The position numbers and the translations under genes are program-made. Source: Apodemus sylvaticus (Eukaryota; Chordata; Mammalia; Rodentia; Muridae). From it: 64,000 nt of DNA. Of this stretch, positions 33,401 through 45,342 are shown piece after piece (positions within the stretch are counted from its first letter, which is position 1; every line of letters begins with the position of its first letter). The stretch spans positions 66,575,411-66,639,410 of the forward strand of contig NC_067495.1 of the NCBI RefSeq assembly GCF_947179515.1, given 5' to 3'. The notes under the pieces were generated by a model. The model was not told the origin of the DNA and did no database searches. It saw nothing but the letters and a program-made list of their open reading frames with translations.

Positions 33401-34240
33401 TCTTGGGGACATCAATGATAAACTTTTAGAACTATAAATGTGTATGTTATTATTTTTCATGTAATTTTATTTTATCAATTTGAGAGATAGACTGAATATA
33501 GGATGTAGAATCTACCTAGAAGAATTGACTCTGAGCTAAGATTCCATGTACATTTTATAGAAAAGCCATTTTTCCCACTTGTCAGTTATTGCTGGGGTAC
33601 AAAAATGTGGGGACTTTACAATAATTTGAAGCAATAAAGCTTTTGCTATGAACATGGCATTATGTGGGATTGGGAGAAGTACATGGTTTAGAGAAGGATA
33701 GTATTTGGGCAACTTATATAGCCCTATTGCATCCTGTTCATTTATCCAACACTTGATGAGTAGCTATAATGTTGTAGGCATTCTATTATTGGATGTGGTT
33801 GCATTAAAAAATTAATAAATGAGATGTGTGAAGGGAAGTTCATTGTGGGGGAAGGGAAGGGAAGGGAGCAGGAACCTGGAAAAGGTGTGGAGGCAGAGAA
33901 AGGTAAGGTGTAGAGGCAGAGGAGGGAAAGAGGGGCCAACAGCAACACTTGGGAATAGAGAGGGAAAGAGAGAGGAAGAAGGGGGCCTGGGATAGCGAGC
34001 AGTTCTCTTTAAATGAGCTACACATTTCTCACACCTGGTAGACAATGGGGGCAGCTGTTGCTGGGTCACTGCTGGGAGGAGCCGAGTGAAATTATCTGTA
34101 AGCCAATGCATAGGAAGTAGAATTTTGGGGGAATCCTACTGATTTGAAAATAAGATAGGAGGTAATCTTTATTATTCTTTCTAAAACTGATATTGTTGTG
34201 ATCATAAAAAGAGAAATAGGCACAAGAATATGCTCTATGC
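33401..34240. other. Intergenic with a purine-rich tract at 33830-33985
   Basis: The tract is rich in GGGAAGG and AGAGGGAAAG words. The open frames across it are composition artefacts. Confidence 0.5.
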
Positions 34241-34600
34241 TGATGTGGGGGAAGCGGGTGCCTCAGTGGACCCATGCTGAGGCATCCCTTCCCCCTGAGG
34301 GACCAGACACACGCTGTCATAGTATAGAATAGAGTTTATTCAGAGCATGGGATGGAAGTTAAGAGGGTAGTAGAGACTGAGAAAGGTAGAGAGGAGAGAG
34401 GAGAGAAGCAGAAGCCGTCCATGACCATGTGGAGAGAGGGGGAGGGGAGGAGAGCCCAAGAAGGGGCAAGAGAGGCTGAGAGTGAGAGAATAAGAGATGC
34501 AAAAGAGAGAGGAGGGGCAAGCAGCCCCTTTTACAGTAGGCCAGGCCTACCTGGCTACTGCCAGGTAACTGTGGGGTGGAGCTTAGACAGAGTCCTAACA
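34241..34600 (-). mobile_element. Rodent solo LTR (family not assigned)
   Basis: Read on the minus strand it starts TGTTAGGACTC, has a TATA-like TGTAAAAGGGG upstream of GCTGCTTGCCCC, a long CT-rich stretch, and AATAAACTCTATTCTATACTATGAC followed by about 80 bp ending CCCCCACATCA. A promoter box, a poly(A) signal and TG...CA ends are LTR layout. No gag or pol lies beside it. Left boundary good to a few bases. Confidence 0.65.
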
Positions 34601-34611
34601 GATATAACGCG

Positions 34612-34691
34612 CACATGCACACACACACATACATATGTATATTACCTACCTACCTACAAACCTATATACATACATATACACATACACATAT
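34612..34691. repeat. (CA)n/(TACC)n/(CATA)n composite microsatellite
   Basis: Three adjoining short-period repeats directly after the LTR. Confidence 0.85.
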
Positions 34692-34724
34692 GGGCCAAAT
34701 TGTCAACATTTAAATCTGAATTTA

Positions 34725-34873
34725 ACCACTGTGACTATTACTACTACCTATTTTGTGACTTGAGTCTTCATCTTGAAAATGGGATACTAACAGTGTTTTC
34801 CTCATAGGCATTTCATGGGATTAAATGAGATAAATGCACATAAAGCACTTATTATGGTGCCTTGTGTACATCT
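34725..34873 (+). mobile_element. MIR SINE remnant
   Basis: Good match to the MIR 3' half: TTTGTGACTTGAGTCTTCATCTTGAAAATGGGATACTAACAGTG ... GGGATTAAATGAGATAAATGCACATAAAGCACTTA. Confidence 0.8.
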
Positions 34874-34901
34874 ATTCTAAAAAAAAAACTTAGCTGTTTG
34901 T

Positions 34902-34943
<42 letters not shown>
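34902..34943. repeat. (TCA)n trinucleotide repeat
   Basis: Fourteen uninterrupted units. The open frame through it encodes poly-His by chance of phase. Confidence 0.95.
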
Positions 34944-34945
<2 letters not shown>

Positions 34946-36295
34946 TACTATGGTTTTGCTACTCATTCTGCTGACTTATTTAGTCTTCCTATCCACTTAC
35001 TCTACAATAGTCATGAATCACTGTTTAAAGAAACTGCTCTAATGCAACAGGAACTAAATGCTGAGACAAGAGAGGATTCCTAGTTTCTTTAGCAAAATTG
35101 CAGCAATGGCCTGTATGTGTTGTCTCATTTGTACTCTTTAAAACTCAATTTAATCCCACATTTGGCATGCAGTACATGCTCAGTACATTATCAGAAATAA
35201 TTTTCTGAACAAAATAATTTGAGTTTTATCGCTTCCTATTGAAGGGGGTGTTTAAAAATGCCAGACTTGCTCAAATATGAGGCGCAATTTTCTGAAGTGA
35301 TCCCCCACATTCTTACAGTAAAAATTCCTCAGCAATCCTTTGAACCTAGACTGAAATAGCATAAAAGGAAAACATTTAAGTTAACCTCTCTGCCTTGCTA
35401 ACTGAAATGAGAGATTCAAAGAATTACACATTTCAGTTTGTCTTTCTGAATCTCCTGTTTCTACAGCAGTTCATTTGAAAGATGGAAGCGTCCCACAACT
35501 TCAGATTTCCATTGATGATTTAGTCACTCGTTAGTGTAAACAGCAAGGGGTCTAGTTTTAAAACATTCTGTCTCTGTTCTCTGGAGGTTATTCTGAAAAT
35601 GTATAATCACCAGAGCGACTTGTTTGTTCTTAGAGAATGGGCAGAGGAACATGGGCAGTGAAAAAGATTTAATCTCGGGTCTTAATAGGGTACAGTCAAA
35701 GGGAATTTTCTGTCATCCAAACATTTAAGGAAGACAGTAAACCCTCCTATTTTTCCTTTCTTGGCTCTCCCCAAACTGAAGCATCCTTGCTAGTGTTTTA
35801 GAAACAGATGCAAGGAAATGCAATTGCTATTGATTATAAACTTAACAGGAAAATTCAGGAGGTCTGGATTACTTCACTATCCTCATCACCTGGCCCCACA
35901 TCTCTCCTTGAAGGCATTGTTGGCTAATTCATGAATGGACAAATGCATTTACCATGCAATGCTTTGCTGGAACACATCTCAGTTGTGGTAAAGGGAGGAG
36001 AAAATAGGAGGGAAAGGAAAAGGGAAGGGAAGGAGTCCACAGAGAAGGATTTAGAGTGCTGACAGAAAACTTGGCCGACTTCCACTATTTAGAGGAGGGT
36101 TTGCAGTGGAGAGGCTAATTAATTGCGCTGGGATTGCCTGTGAGCATCTGAACAGAGGAGAAGGCTGCAATGAAGTGAAAGATCTAATAACATGCATACT
36201 CTCCAAACACAAGCAAACCTTTAGGTTTAATTTCGAACCCATTAGATTTTCCAGCATCCCTTTAGAGCACGTTGCTTACAAAACTGAAGTGCTTT
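34944..36295. other. Intergenic, no gene seen
   Basis: Comparatively repeat-poor, with no SINE or L1 word recognised and no protein-like frame. Confidence 0.45.
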
Positions 36296-36304
36296 ATTCC
36301 CTCT

Positions 36305-36359
<55 letters not shown>

Positions 36360-36521
36360 ACTCTCTCTCTCTCTCACTCTCTCTGTCTCTCTCTCTCTCA
36401 CACACACACACACTCTCTCTCTCTCTCACTCTCTCTCACACACACACACACTCTCTCTCTCTCTCACTCTCTCTCACTCTCTCGGTCTCTGTCTCTCTGT
36501 CTCGGTCTCTGTCTCTCTCTC

Positions 36522-36569
<48 letters not shown>

Positions 36570-36597
36570 GTGCGCGTGCGCGCGTTCTCTCTCTCCT
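36296..36597. repeat. Composite (CT)n/(CA)n satellite-like microsatellite
   Basis: About 300 bp of alternating CT and CA blocks, with a higher-order pattern in which CA blocks are followed by CTCTCTCTCTCTCACTCTCTCT. It ends in a GTGCGCGTGCGCGCG stretch (alternating purine-pyrimidine). Several long open frames on both strands are artefacts of the repeat. Confidence 0.97.
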
Positions 36598-37799
36598 TCC
36601 AACAAGGCCTAGCAGTGATTGCCTTATAGCACTTCCACATTTTTCCCTTCTCATTTCCTCTCATCTTAAGTCACTTTAATTCTAAGCAGGATTTAAGACT
36701 CCAATTTTCATGTGTCACAACAAACAGTGAAAATTCTTTTCTTTCTGGCTTATGGAAAATTGTTGACTTGGACAACACTAATGCTTTCCAGCTGTGGTAA
36801 CTATTCATGTGCTAAACGAAGGATGTTGATACAAATGGGGCTAGGGTATCCTTTCTCCAAAGCTGTTGGCCTGGATTTGCAGGAACAAGCAAATGACTAG
36901 GCTGTTAACCTGCATTTCCCCCTTTGTCTCCATATAGGCATATTTTTTTTTCTTTTGCTGGGAGAAAGATAAAGGCGACAATAATGTATAAAACATGACT
37001 CTATAACATTTGCAATCTGGTTACACATCTTGCCATCACTTACCTCTCTTTTTATAGTTGTGGATTTATTTCCTATCCTCTTGGGTTTTGGGGCAGCTGT
37101 AGGTACCACTTTCTATAAAAGCAATTGACCTAGCATATGTCTGAAACTCTTTTAACATACCTCATTAGCTTCATATTATTTTATTCTTTGCCAAAATGTT
37201 CTGCTTTAACAAAGATTGATGTTCACGGCTGAACTGTAATGTTCCGGTTCTATCTCTTCACTTTTTCTGGGGTAGGCCCTAGGCCAACTTGTAAAAACAG
37301 CACAGTTGGGGCTTAGTCCAGCCTTTCCTTTAAGGTCCACAATGATCTCATATTCTCCACATTTTCTTGCTGTATTATCAAGATGGCCTTTCTGTAAAGA
37401 ATAAAAGAGGCTGACATGCTCTGAGATGTAACAAAGGAGAAAATCTTGCTGGGTTATCTCTTGTAAGGATGGATTTACATTTTCTCAGAGACCTAAGCCT
37501 TAAATCAGGAGAATGACTTGCTAATACTACAGCTTCTATTTGGGGAGGAATTTTCACCCCCACCCCCACCCCCACCCCCCACCCCTGGAAGGCATTGGCA
37601 GTTTTCTTAATCTGTGTACACAAAGGACTATTTCCAACTGCTGTGTGCCCTGTTCCTTTCATTTGTGTTGAACCTAATTTCTGACTTTTAGTTGTAACTT
37701 GTTAGACTTTGGTTCTGTTTTCTCCATGTGTCCCTTTCAGGAAGTGCAGAAGATTTTTTTTTTTAAACTTGGCTAGATCAGACTAGAAGAGAAACAACA
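36598..37799. other. Intergenic; (CACCCC)n at 37555-37585
   Basis: No gene seen. The CACCCC hexamer run is the only structured feature. Confidence 0.5.
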
Positions 37800-37935
37800 G
37801 TAAGATTGCCTGGCTTGGAATCACAGTTCTGCCTTTGGACAAAGTACTCAGCCTCTCTATATCTGAGTCTCTCCACCTGTAAAAGGGAAATAAAATAATC
37901 TGCCTCGTAGGCAACAAATAATTAAAACTACATAA
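37800..37935 (+). mobile_element. MIR SINE remnant
   Basis: MIR-like order: TTGCCTGGCTTGGAATCACAGTTCTGCC, GGACAAAGTACTCAGCCTCTCTATATCTGAGTCTC, CACCTGTAAAAGGGAAATAAAATAATCTGCCTCGTAGG. Confidence 0.8.
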
Positions 37936-39300
37936 GATGTCTATAAAAATAATCAATAGGATATTAGTGATATTATTTTGTTATGTTCTAACATTACATT
38001 TTCATATATTAGGAAGAATTAAAGATTCTAGTGCCCAGAGCCTTTTAGAGAGAACGACAAATCCTCCTATATCCTGTGTTCTTTTCCAGCTACTCAAGCC
38101 CAGGCCCTTTGCTATTTCTTTTGTCCTTTTGTTTTTTAGAAATGTCAAGACCCTTACCAATTTTGCACCTTTTTTTATTCTGAATTCCAACAAATTTATG
38201 TCACCATTTTTAAATTTTAGGTCTTTTCCTGACTCTGTCTTATTTAACATTCTTATTAATTTATCTGCTTCATATGATAGTAGAGCACCTCTTGACCTTA
38301 TTAGTTTTTTCAATTAGGAACTCTTGCGTCAGCATCCTCAAGTACATAACAGTAATGTTTCTTTTGTTTCTATCATTGATCAGTAATAACTTAACCGAAT
38401 AAGGGTTCCTGATTGCATCATTGTTCTTTGAGAAACAATATTAGTCTTTGAATTATAACTGGAAGGTATATTGTTTGGAATGTAGTCAGTGTAATCACTT
38501 ATCCCAATAGTGTGGCCTGTAGGTTTATATAAGAACTCACTGCTTTGTCAGAGTATATTTCTTTCTAAAAATTTTTAATAGATTTTGTTTGACTCTTACT
38601 GTAGTCAGGAGTCTCTGAAGTTTTCATGAGGAAGAACTAGTTGTCATTTCATTGAAGACATGTGCTAACTGGGTAAGGAAAATAGAAATTCAAGTAGGAA
38701 ATTAGGTTTCCTACTTATTAAACATAAACATAAAACATAAAAACTCCCAAATAAATATGTGTGTGTGTGTGTGTGTGTTTTATACTGGGATTCCCAGAGA
38801 ATGGCCAAGAGCATTCCATGGCAGAGTTAACTTGGTTAGGGTTGTATTTGTACAACTTGGGGTTTGACATCCATGCCCCACAGAGTGCTAGTATGACATT
38901 TGTAGCATTGGTGTTGGAGAATGCTAGCTAAAGTTCTTTACTCCAAAGAAATATTTAATCTGTGAGGTGACAGAATTAACTTCTCACCCCATTTCTATGT
39001 CATTGGACAGGATGTTAACCGAAATAGGGGGTAATTTTTTTTTTTTTGTCGGCAAAAACAGAATCATCACTAAAAGCTAGAAACCAGCAGTTGGAAAATC
39101 TGTACATGGAAAAACAAATGACCCCGGGCAGCAGAAATTAGTTACCTTGGCAGATAGCAGACATGTCCCATACACATTCAAGACATACTTAATGTGAAAC
39201 TCCAGCTTGTCCTAAGCAAAGCCATATGTTCATTATGAACGACAAGGAAAGTTAAACAACATTTTGAAAGTTAGAACTGTAATCAAGAATGGATATCAAA
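37936..39300. other. Intergenic; (GT)n at 38759-38778
   Basis: Opposing open frames at 37937-38317 and 38002-38313 cover the same DNA and have AT-biased composition. Neither shows a domain. Confidence 0.45.
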
Positions 39301-39784
39301 TGTTTCCTGAATATGAATAACAGTTAAATGAAAATATATACATAGAAAATATTGACAAAGAAAAGTGAAAAAATCAGACACTACATTTCTGAACTTAATT
39401 ATCATAGACATACACATGCATCACCAAGGCATCAAAATGAGATCCTGAGAGGAGTAGGATTAGTTCAATTCACTAAAACTGTATTCCATGAAAACAAATA
39501 TTTATATTTTTTCATTTATGATAATCTACACTATTACTGAAATAACTACACAAAATTTTAAATAAAATTAGGCAATTGTAATTTAATTCAGATTTTTGAA
39601 AGTACATGAAAGACTATATGGAAAAATATTAAGAAATCTGTAAAATTCCCAAATTATGAACATATATCTTTTCCTTAAAAATGTCTCTGAAAACTTAGTA
39701 ATAATAAGAAACACAAACATCAAGTGAGAAATTTGAATTTAGTACTTTCACTGATTCTTATTTTTAAATGGAAATCCTTTTATA
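39301..39784 (+). mobile_element. Ancient LINE remnant (copy of the 42.5-42.9 kb element)
   Basis: The right end (about 39712-39766) matches 42881-42935, and sequence after the inserted B1 (39978-40040) resembles 46755-46820. So two copies of one old repeat lie about 3 kb apart in the same orientation. Probably L1M or HAL1-like. Confidence 0.45.
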
Positions 39785-39799
39785 AGATAGAGGAAATGA

Positions 39800-39962
39800 T
39801 GCCGGGCATGGTGGCGCATGCCTGTAATCCCAGCACTTGGGAGGGAGAGGTAGGCGGATTTCTGAGTTCGAGGCCAGCCTGGTCTACAGAGTGAGTTCCA
39901 GGACAGCCAGGACTACACAGAGAAACCCTGTCTCAAAAAACCAAAAAAAAAAAAAAAAAAAA
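39800..39962 (+). mobile_element. Young B1 SINE with target-site duplication
   Basis: Complete B1 starting GCCGGGCATGGTGGCGCATGCCTGTAATCCCAGCACTTGG and ending CCCTGTCTCAAAAAACC with a long A tail. AGATAGAGGAAATGA flanks it at 39785-39799 and 39963-39977, identical on both sides. It is the youngest-looking SINE in the window. Confidence 0.97.
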
Positions 39963-40060
39963 AGATAGAGGAAATGAGCTTTTTCTCTGTACTTCTTAAA
40001 AACAAAGCCATATCCGTAATATATAAAATATAAGACTTTGAAAGGTGAACAGTAACAGCA

Positions 40061-40749
40061 GACCAGCTAGGGACTTCAGAAACTATTATGATGCTGGGTA
40101 CTCTGCTTGATTTGGGACTTATTTATGTTACAATTGTAGTAACAGGTGAGTTAGAAATGACAATATGGACAGATAAAAAAAAATAAACCTCAGATAAAAT
40201 TCCCTTTCTCTAGCCAAGGACCAACAAAGAGACGTGCTCTTAAATCAGTTTGAAACATATTTCTTCTATTCTCATCAGACATCAGTAAATAACTAAACCA
40301 AATTAAAAAACACACCATTTTAAACCTGGTGGGGTGCTTAAGTTTATCTACCTGTGAGTTTGTAATGAGGATCTGAAATGGTAGTGATGTCAGAATAATT
40401 CAAGTCAGAATCCAAGATTTTCCCCATTGCATGAGAAAAGTCTTCTGCTGTAGTCTAAGTGAGACCACTTGCAAAGCTTTGCCTGTCACTCTCACACATG
40501 GCAGCACAAAACATTCTTCTATTTCCCTGCTGGGCTATTGTTATGTAAGGCAGAATAAAGAGTTGAATTGTTCAATCATTGGTTAACAATAATGTTATTT
40601 CCATCCCTGTTCTTCATTGTATGGGCCGTGGACACCTATACTCTCCGAGAAGTTAAGAGGATCCATGCTACCTCTATAGAAGAAACTTAAATGACTTTCA
40701 CTTGACACTAATAATATATACGACATGATCTAGGAAGGGGTATTCTTAA
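40061..40749. other. Intergenic, no gene seen
   Basis: No recognised repeat and no protein-like frame. Confidence 0.45.
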
Positions 40750-41275
40750 TTATGTGTATGACTGTGTGGGAGTATGTGCATGTGCATACTGGGACTCTGG
40801 GTCTGTAGTTGCAGTCAGTTGTGATCAGCTTGATACATGTCCTGGGAACTTAACTTATGAAGAACACTGACTTAGAGTTGATACTGCTAAGATAAAACAC
40901 TGTGACCAAAAGCAACTTGGGGAGGAAAGGGTTTATTTCATCTTGCAATTTATAGTCTAGTGTCTATCCAGGGAAGCCAGAGCAGGAACTTAAGGTGGGA
41001 ACTGATGCAGAGACCATGGAAGGATCCTGTTTACTGTCTTGCTCTCCTTGGCTTACTTAGCTTGCTTTCTTATCAGCTCAGGACCACCTGGCCAGGGATG
41101 GTACTATCTATCATCTGGCAATTCTCAAACTAATCCAGACAATACCCTGCAGATTTGCTTGGAGGTGAATCTTACCACAGTATTTTCTTAATGAAGATCT
41201 CTTGCGAGATATATCAATGTTTGTGTCAACTTGACAAAACCAACCAGCACAAACAGCAAGTTCTCTCAACCACAG
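40750..41275 (+). mobile_element. B3-like fragment followed by a rodent interspersed repeat
   Basis: 40750-40865 has B3-like words (GTGTGGGAGTATGTGCATGTGCATAC). From about 40880 the wording ACTGTGACCAAAAGCAACTTGGGGAGGAAAGGGTTTATTTCATCTT ... CAGGACCACCTGGCCAGGGATGGTACTATCTATCATCTGGC ... TTGTGTCAACTTGACA is that of a common rodent repeat which I recognise but cannot name. Confidence 0.55.
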
Positions 41276-41460
41276 AGTACCTCTCCAGTTCCTAAAATTC
41301 AATATGTAAATAAGATCCAAAAAAATCTTAAAATGCAAAAATGTTCAATTCTCACTGGTACCTTTTAGTATGAAAGCTACTATGTTTTCTAAGTGAATGA
41401 AAATATATAAAGAATGTCAACATTAAAATGACTGAGATGTTAAAAATATCTGCTGACAGT

Positions 41461-41880
41461 TTTGAAACAGTTATGGGGAACGACTAAAGGAGCTGAAGGG
41501 GTTTGCAACCCCATAGGAAGAACAACAATATCAACCAACCAGACCCCCACCCAGAGCTCCCAGGGACTAAACCACCACCCAAAGAGTACACATGGAGGGA
41601 CCCATGGCTCCAGCTGCATATGTAGCAGAGGATGGGTTTGTTGGACATCAATGGGAGGAGAGGCCCTTGATCCTGTAAAGGCTTGATGGTCCAGCATAGA
41701 GGAATGCTAGGGGGGGGAGGCAGGGGGAAGGTGCGTGGGGAAGCCCCCTCATAGAAGCAGAGTGGAGGGGGGATGGGATGAGCGTTGCAGAGGGAAAACT
41801 GGAAAAGTGATAACATTTGAAATGTAAATAAAGAAAATAACCAATAAAAAATTAAAAGAAAAGAAGAAAAAGGACGAGAC
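41461..41880 (+). mobile_element. 5'-truncated L1 3' UTR
   Basis: Typical rodent Lx/L1 3' UTR: AAAGGAGCTGAAGGGGTTTGCAACCCCATAGGAAGAACAACAATATC ... CATGGCTCCAGCTGCATATGTAGCAGAGGATGG ... GATAACATTTGAAATGTAAATAAAGAAAATAACC, ending in an A-rich tail. Confidence 0.92.
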
Positions 41881-42084
41881 ATAAAAATATACATCACAGT
41901 CTTTAACTGTTAAGAGTTTTAAATAATATTGCATGTTATCATTAAAATGCTGTTAAAGCTTAAAAAAAAAGAAAGAGTTATGGCCAAAATGTTTCAATGA
42001 ACAGTTACAAATACATAAAAAAATAAAAAGTAGAAAGTCTTATTAAAAATTAGACGATATAAAGAATAAAATAAAATGTCACAT

Positions 42085-42365
42085 CTATAATACAATCTGT
42101 ACACCTAAGGCTGAGGAAAGGGAGAAGAGGGGAGAAAAGATTGTAAGAGTCAGAGGACCATGAGATTTGCTGCAGCTAGTGTCCTCCAAACAAACAGACA
42201 AACAAACAAATAAATGAAGAAGACAAGAAGTTGAGTGGGATAGAGAGAAAAGTATAGATCTGGGAAAAGTTGGGGGAGGAATGGAGGATGATTATGATCA
42301 AAATACATTGCACAAAATTCTCAAAGAATCAATAAACTGTTATATATAAAATAAATAAAATAAAA
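42085..42365 (+). mobile_element. Old rodent L1 (Lx-type) 3' end
   Basis: Plus-strand words GAGTCAGAGGACCATGAGATTTGCTGC and ATTATGATCAAAATACATTGCACAAAATTCTCAAAGAATCAATAAA fit the tail of an old Lx L1 copy. Confidence 0.6.
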
Positions 42366-42539
42366 ATATTAGAATTTAAAATAACTGAAATAACTTCAAC
42401 AAATGGATTTGAAATCACAATGCAAGAGTCAGAGAAATTCATCAGAACACAGAACATTAGAAATTGTTCAAGCTGAACAGGGAGAAAATATACCAGAATT
42501 ATGAAGTGTCTCACAGCAATCTATAGGGCAGTCAGCATT

Positions 42540-42922
42540 GAGTCATGGAGTTAAACGAAAGGAGAGAAAATACTAAAGTTGAAAGAGGATCAAATAAATA
42601 GTGGCTGAAAACTTCTTATACTTGGAGTAAAAAAGAAAAAAAAACCCAATATTTAGTGAGATGACCATATTCTAAAGAGGTTCACAAGAACCAAAAGAAA
42701 TCCATGTCAGGAGATGACATAATTAAACTTGTGAAAACTAAGAAGAAAGGAAAATCTTATAATCAGTCAGAGAAAAAATATGATGTCTATCTACTATTAA
42801 TAAACCTCTAAAATCACCAAAACACCAAAATGCAAATGTTCCCTATAAAAACCTCTTAACAAAGTAAAAACTTTGTAAAATCACAAACATCAAATCAGAA
42901 ATTTAGATTTTGTGCTTTCCCC
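42540..42922 (+). mobile_element. Ancient L1M/HAL1-like ORF1-region remnant, left part
   Basis: Contains ACAAGAACCAAAAGAAATCCATGTCAGGAGATGACATAATTAAACTTGTGAAAAC and AAGGAAAATCTTATAATCAGTCAGAGA, in the order found in old mammalian LINE ORF1 3' regions. It is split by the L1 insertions and resumes at 46755. Confidence 0.5.
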
Positions 42923-43192
42923 GACTCTCCTATTTTTTTTTAATTTTTTTATTCGATATAATTTATTTACATTTCAAATGATTTCCCCTTTTCTAGCCCC
43001 CCCCCACTCCCCAAAAGTCCCGTAAGCCCCCTTCTCTTCCCCTGTCCTCCCTCCCACCCCTTCCCACTTCCCCGTTCTGGTTTTGCCTAATACTGTTTCA
43101 CTGAGTCTTTCCAGAACCAGGGGCCACTCCTCCTTTCTTCTTGTATCTCATTTGATGTGTGGATTATGTTTTGGGTATTCCAGTTTTCTAGG

Positions 43193-45342
43193 TTAATAAC
43201 CACTTATTAGTGAGTGCATACCATGATTCACCTTTTGAGTCTGGGTTACCTCACTTAGTATGATGTTCTCTAGCTCCATCCATTTGCCTAAGAATTTCAT
43301 GAATTCATTGTTTCTAATGGCTGAATAGTACTCCATTGTGTAGATATACCACATTTTTTGCATCCACTCTTCTGTTGAGGGATACCTGGGTTCTTTCCAG
43401 CATCTGGCAATTATAAATAGGGCTGCTATGAACATAGTAGAGTACGTATCCTTATTACATGGTGGGGAATCCTCTGGATATATGCCCAGGAGTGGTATAG
43501 CAGGATCTTCTGGAAGTGAGGTGCCCAGTTTTCTGAGGAACCGCCAGACTGATTTCCAGAGTGGTTGTACCAATTTGCAACCCCACCAGCAGTGGAGGAG
43601 TGTTCCTCTTTCTCCACACCCTCTCCAACACCTGCTGTCTCCTGAATTTTTAATCTTAGCCATTCTGACTGGTGTAAGATGAAATCTTAGGGTTGTTTTG
43701 ATTTGCATTTCCCTAATGACTAATGAAGTTGAGCATTTTTTAAGATGTTTCTCCGCCATCCAAAGTTCTTCAGGTGAGAATTCTTTGTTTAACTCTGTAC
43801 CCCATTTTTTAATAGGGTTGTTCGGTTTTCTGGAGTCTAACTTCTTGTGTTCTTTATATATATTGGATATTAGCCCTCTATCTGATGTAGGATTGGTGAA
43901 GATCTTTTCCCATTTTGTTGGTTGCCGATCTGTCCTCTTGATGGTGTCCTTTGCCTTACAGAAACTCTGTAACCTTATGAGGTCCCATTTGTCAATTCTT
44001 GCTCTTAGAGCATAAGCTATTGATGTTCTGTTCAGAACCTTTCTCCCTGTACCGATGTCCTCAAGGGTCTTCCCTAGTTTCTTTTCTATTAGCTTCAGAG
44101 TGTCTGGCTTTATGTGGAGGTCCTTGATCCATTTGGATTTGATCTTAGTACAAGGAGACAAAGATGGATCAATTCGCATTCTTCTGCATGCTGACCTCCA
44201 GTTGAACCAGCACCATTTGTTGAAAAGGCTATCTTTTTTCCATTGGATGTTTTCAGCCTCTTTGTCGAGGATCAAGTGGCCATAGGTGTGTGGGTTCATT
44301 TCTGGATCTTCAATCCTGTTCCATTGATCCTCCTGCCTGTCACTGTACCAATACCATGCAGTTTTTAACACTATTGCTCTGTAGTATTGCTTGAGGTCAG
44401 GGATACTGATTCCCCCAGATTTTCTTTTGTTGCTGAGAATAGTTTTAGCTATCCTGGGTTTTTTGTTGTTCCAGATGAATTTGATAATTGCTCTTTCTAA
44501 CTCTGTGAAGAATTGAGTTGGGATTTTGATGGGTATTGCATTGAATCTGTATAGTGCTTTAGGCAAAATGGCCATTTTAACTATATTGATTCTACCGTTC
44601 CATGAGCATGGGAGGTTTTCCCATTTTTTGAGGTCTTCTTCCATTTCCTTCTTCAGAGTCTTGAAGTTCTTGTCATACAGATCTTTCACATGTTTGGTAA
44701 GAGTCACCCCAAGATACTTTATACTGTTTGAGGCTATTGTGAAGGGGGTCATTTCCCTAATTTCTTTCTCAGCCTGCTTATCCTTTGAGTATAGGAAGGC
44801 CACTGATTTGCTTGAGTTGATTTTATAACCTGCCACTTTGCTGAAGTTGTTTATCAGCTGTAGGAGCTCTCTAGTGGAGTTTTTTGGGTCACTTAAGTAG
44901 ACTATCATGTCTTTTGCAAATAATGATAGTTTGACTTCTTCCGTTCCAATTTGTATCCCTTTGACCTCCTTATGTTGTCGAATTGCCCGAGCTAGTACCT
45001 CAAGTACAATATTGAAAAGATAAGGAGAAAGGGGGCAGCCTTGTCTGGTCCCTGATTTCAGTGGGATTGCTTCAAGTTTCTCTCCATTTAGTTTGATGCT
45101 GGCTACCGGTTTGCTGTATATTGCTTTTACTATGTTTAGGTATGGGCCTTGAATTCCTGTTTTCTCCAAGACTTTAAGCATGAAAGGATGCTGAATTTTG
45201 TCAAATGCTTTTTCAGCATCCAATGAAATGACCATGTGGTTTTGTTCTTTGAGTTTGTTTATGTAGTGGATTGTATTGATGGATTTCCGTATATTGAACC
45301 AACCCTGCATTCCCGGGATAAAGCCTACTTGATCATGGTGGA
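43193..45342 (-). pseudogene. L1 ORF2, C-terminal part (reverse transcriptase and Cys-rich domain)
   Basis: About 717 codons without a stop. The RT fingers and palm begin at Q-V-G-F-I-P-G. It carries D-A-E-K-A-F-D (first catalytic Asp), T-R-Q-G-C-P-L-S-P and, where the F/Y-A-D-D box belongs, F-A-K-D (GCA AAA GAC at complement 44909..44917), so one of the paired catalytic aspartates is lost. The C-terminal C-X3-C-X7-H-X4-C type region (C-W-R-G-C-G-E-R-G-T-L-L-H-C) and the end S-L-I-S-G-Y are present. The open frame shows the insertion is not old. The N-terminal half is inverted next door. Confidence 0.92.

Noticed and set aside
34862..35083. Poly-histidine frame
   Set aside because: Chance translation of a (TCA)n microsatellite.
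36106..36679. Long open frames on both strands over the CT/CA repeat
   Set aside because: Simple-repeat translation (Leu/Ser, His/Thr, Arg/Glu), not genes.
37937..38317. Opposing 126- and 103-codon frames
   Set aside because: They overlap on opposite strands in AT-rich DNA, with no domain and no supporting signals.
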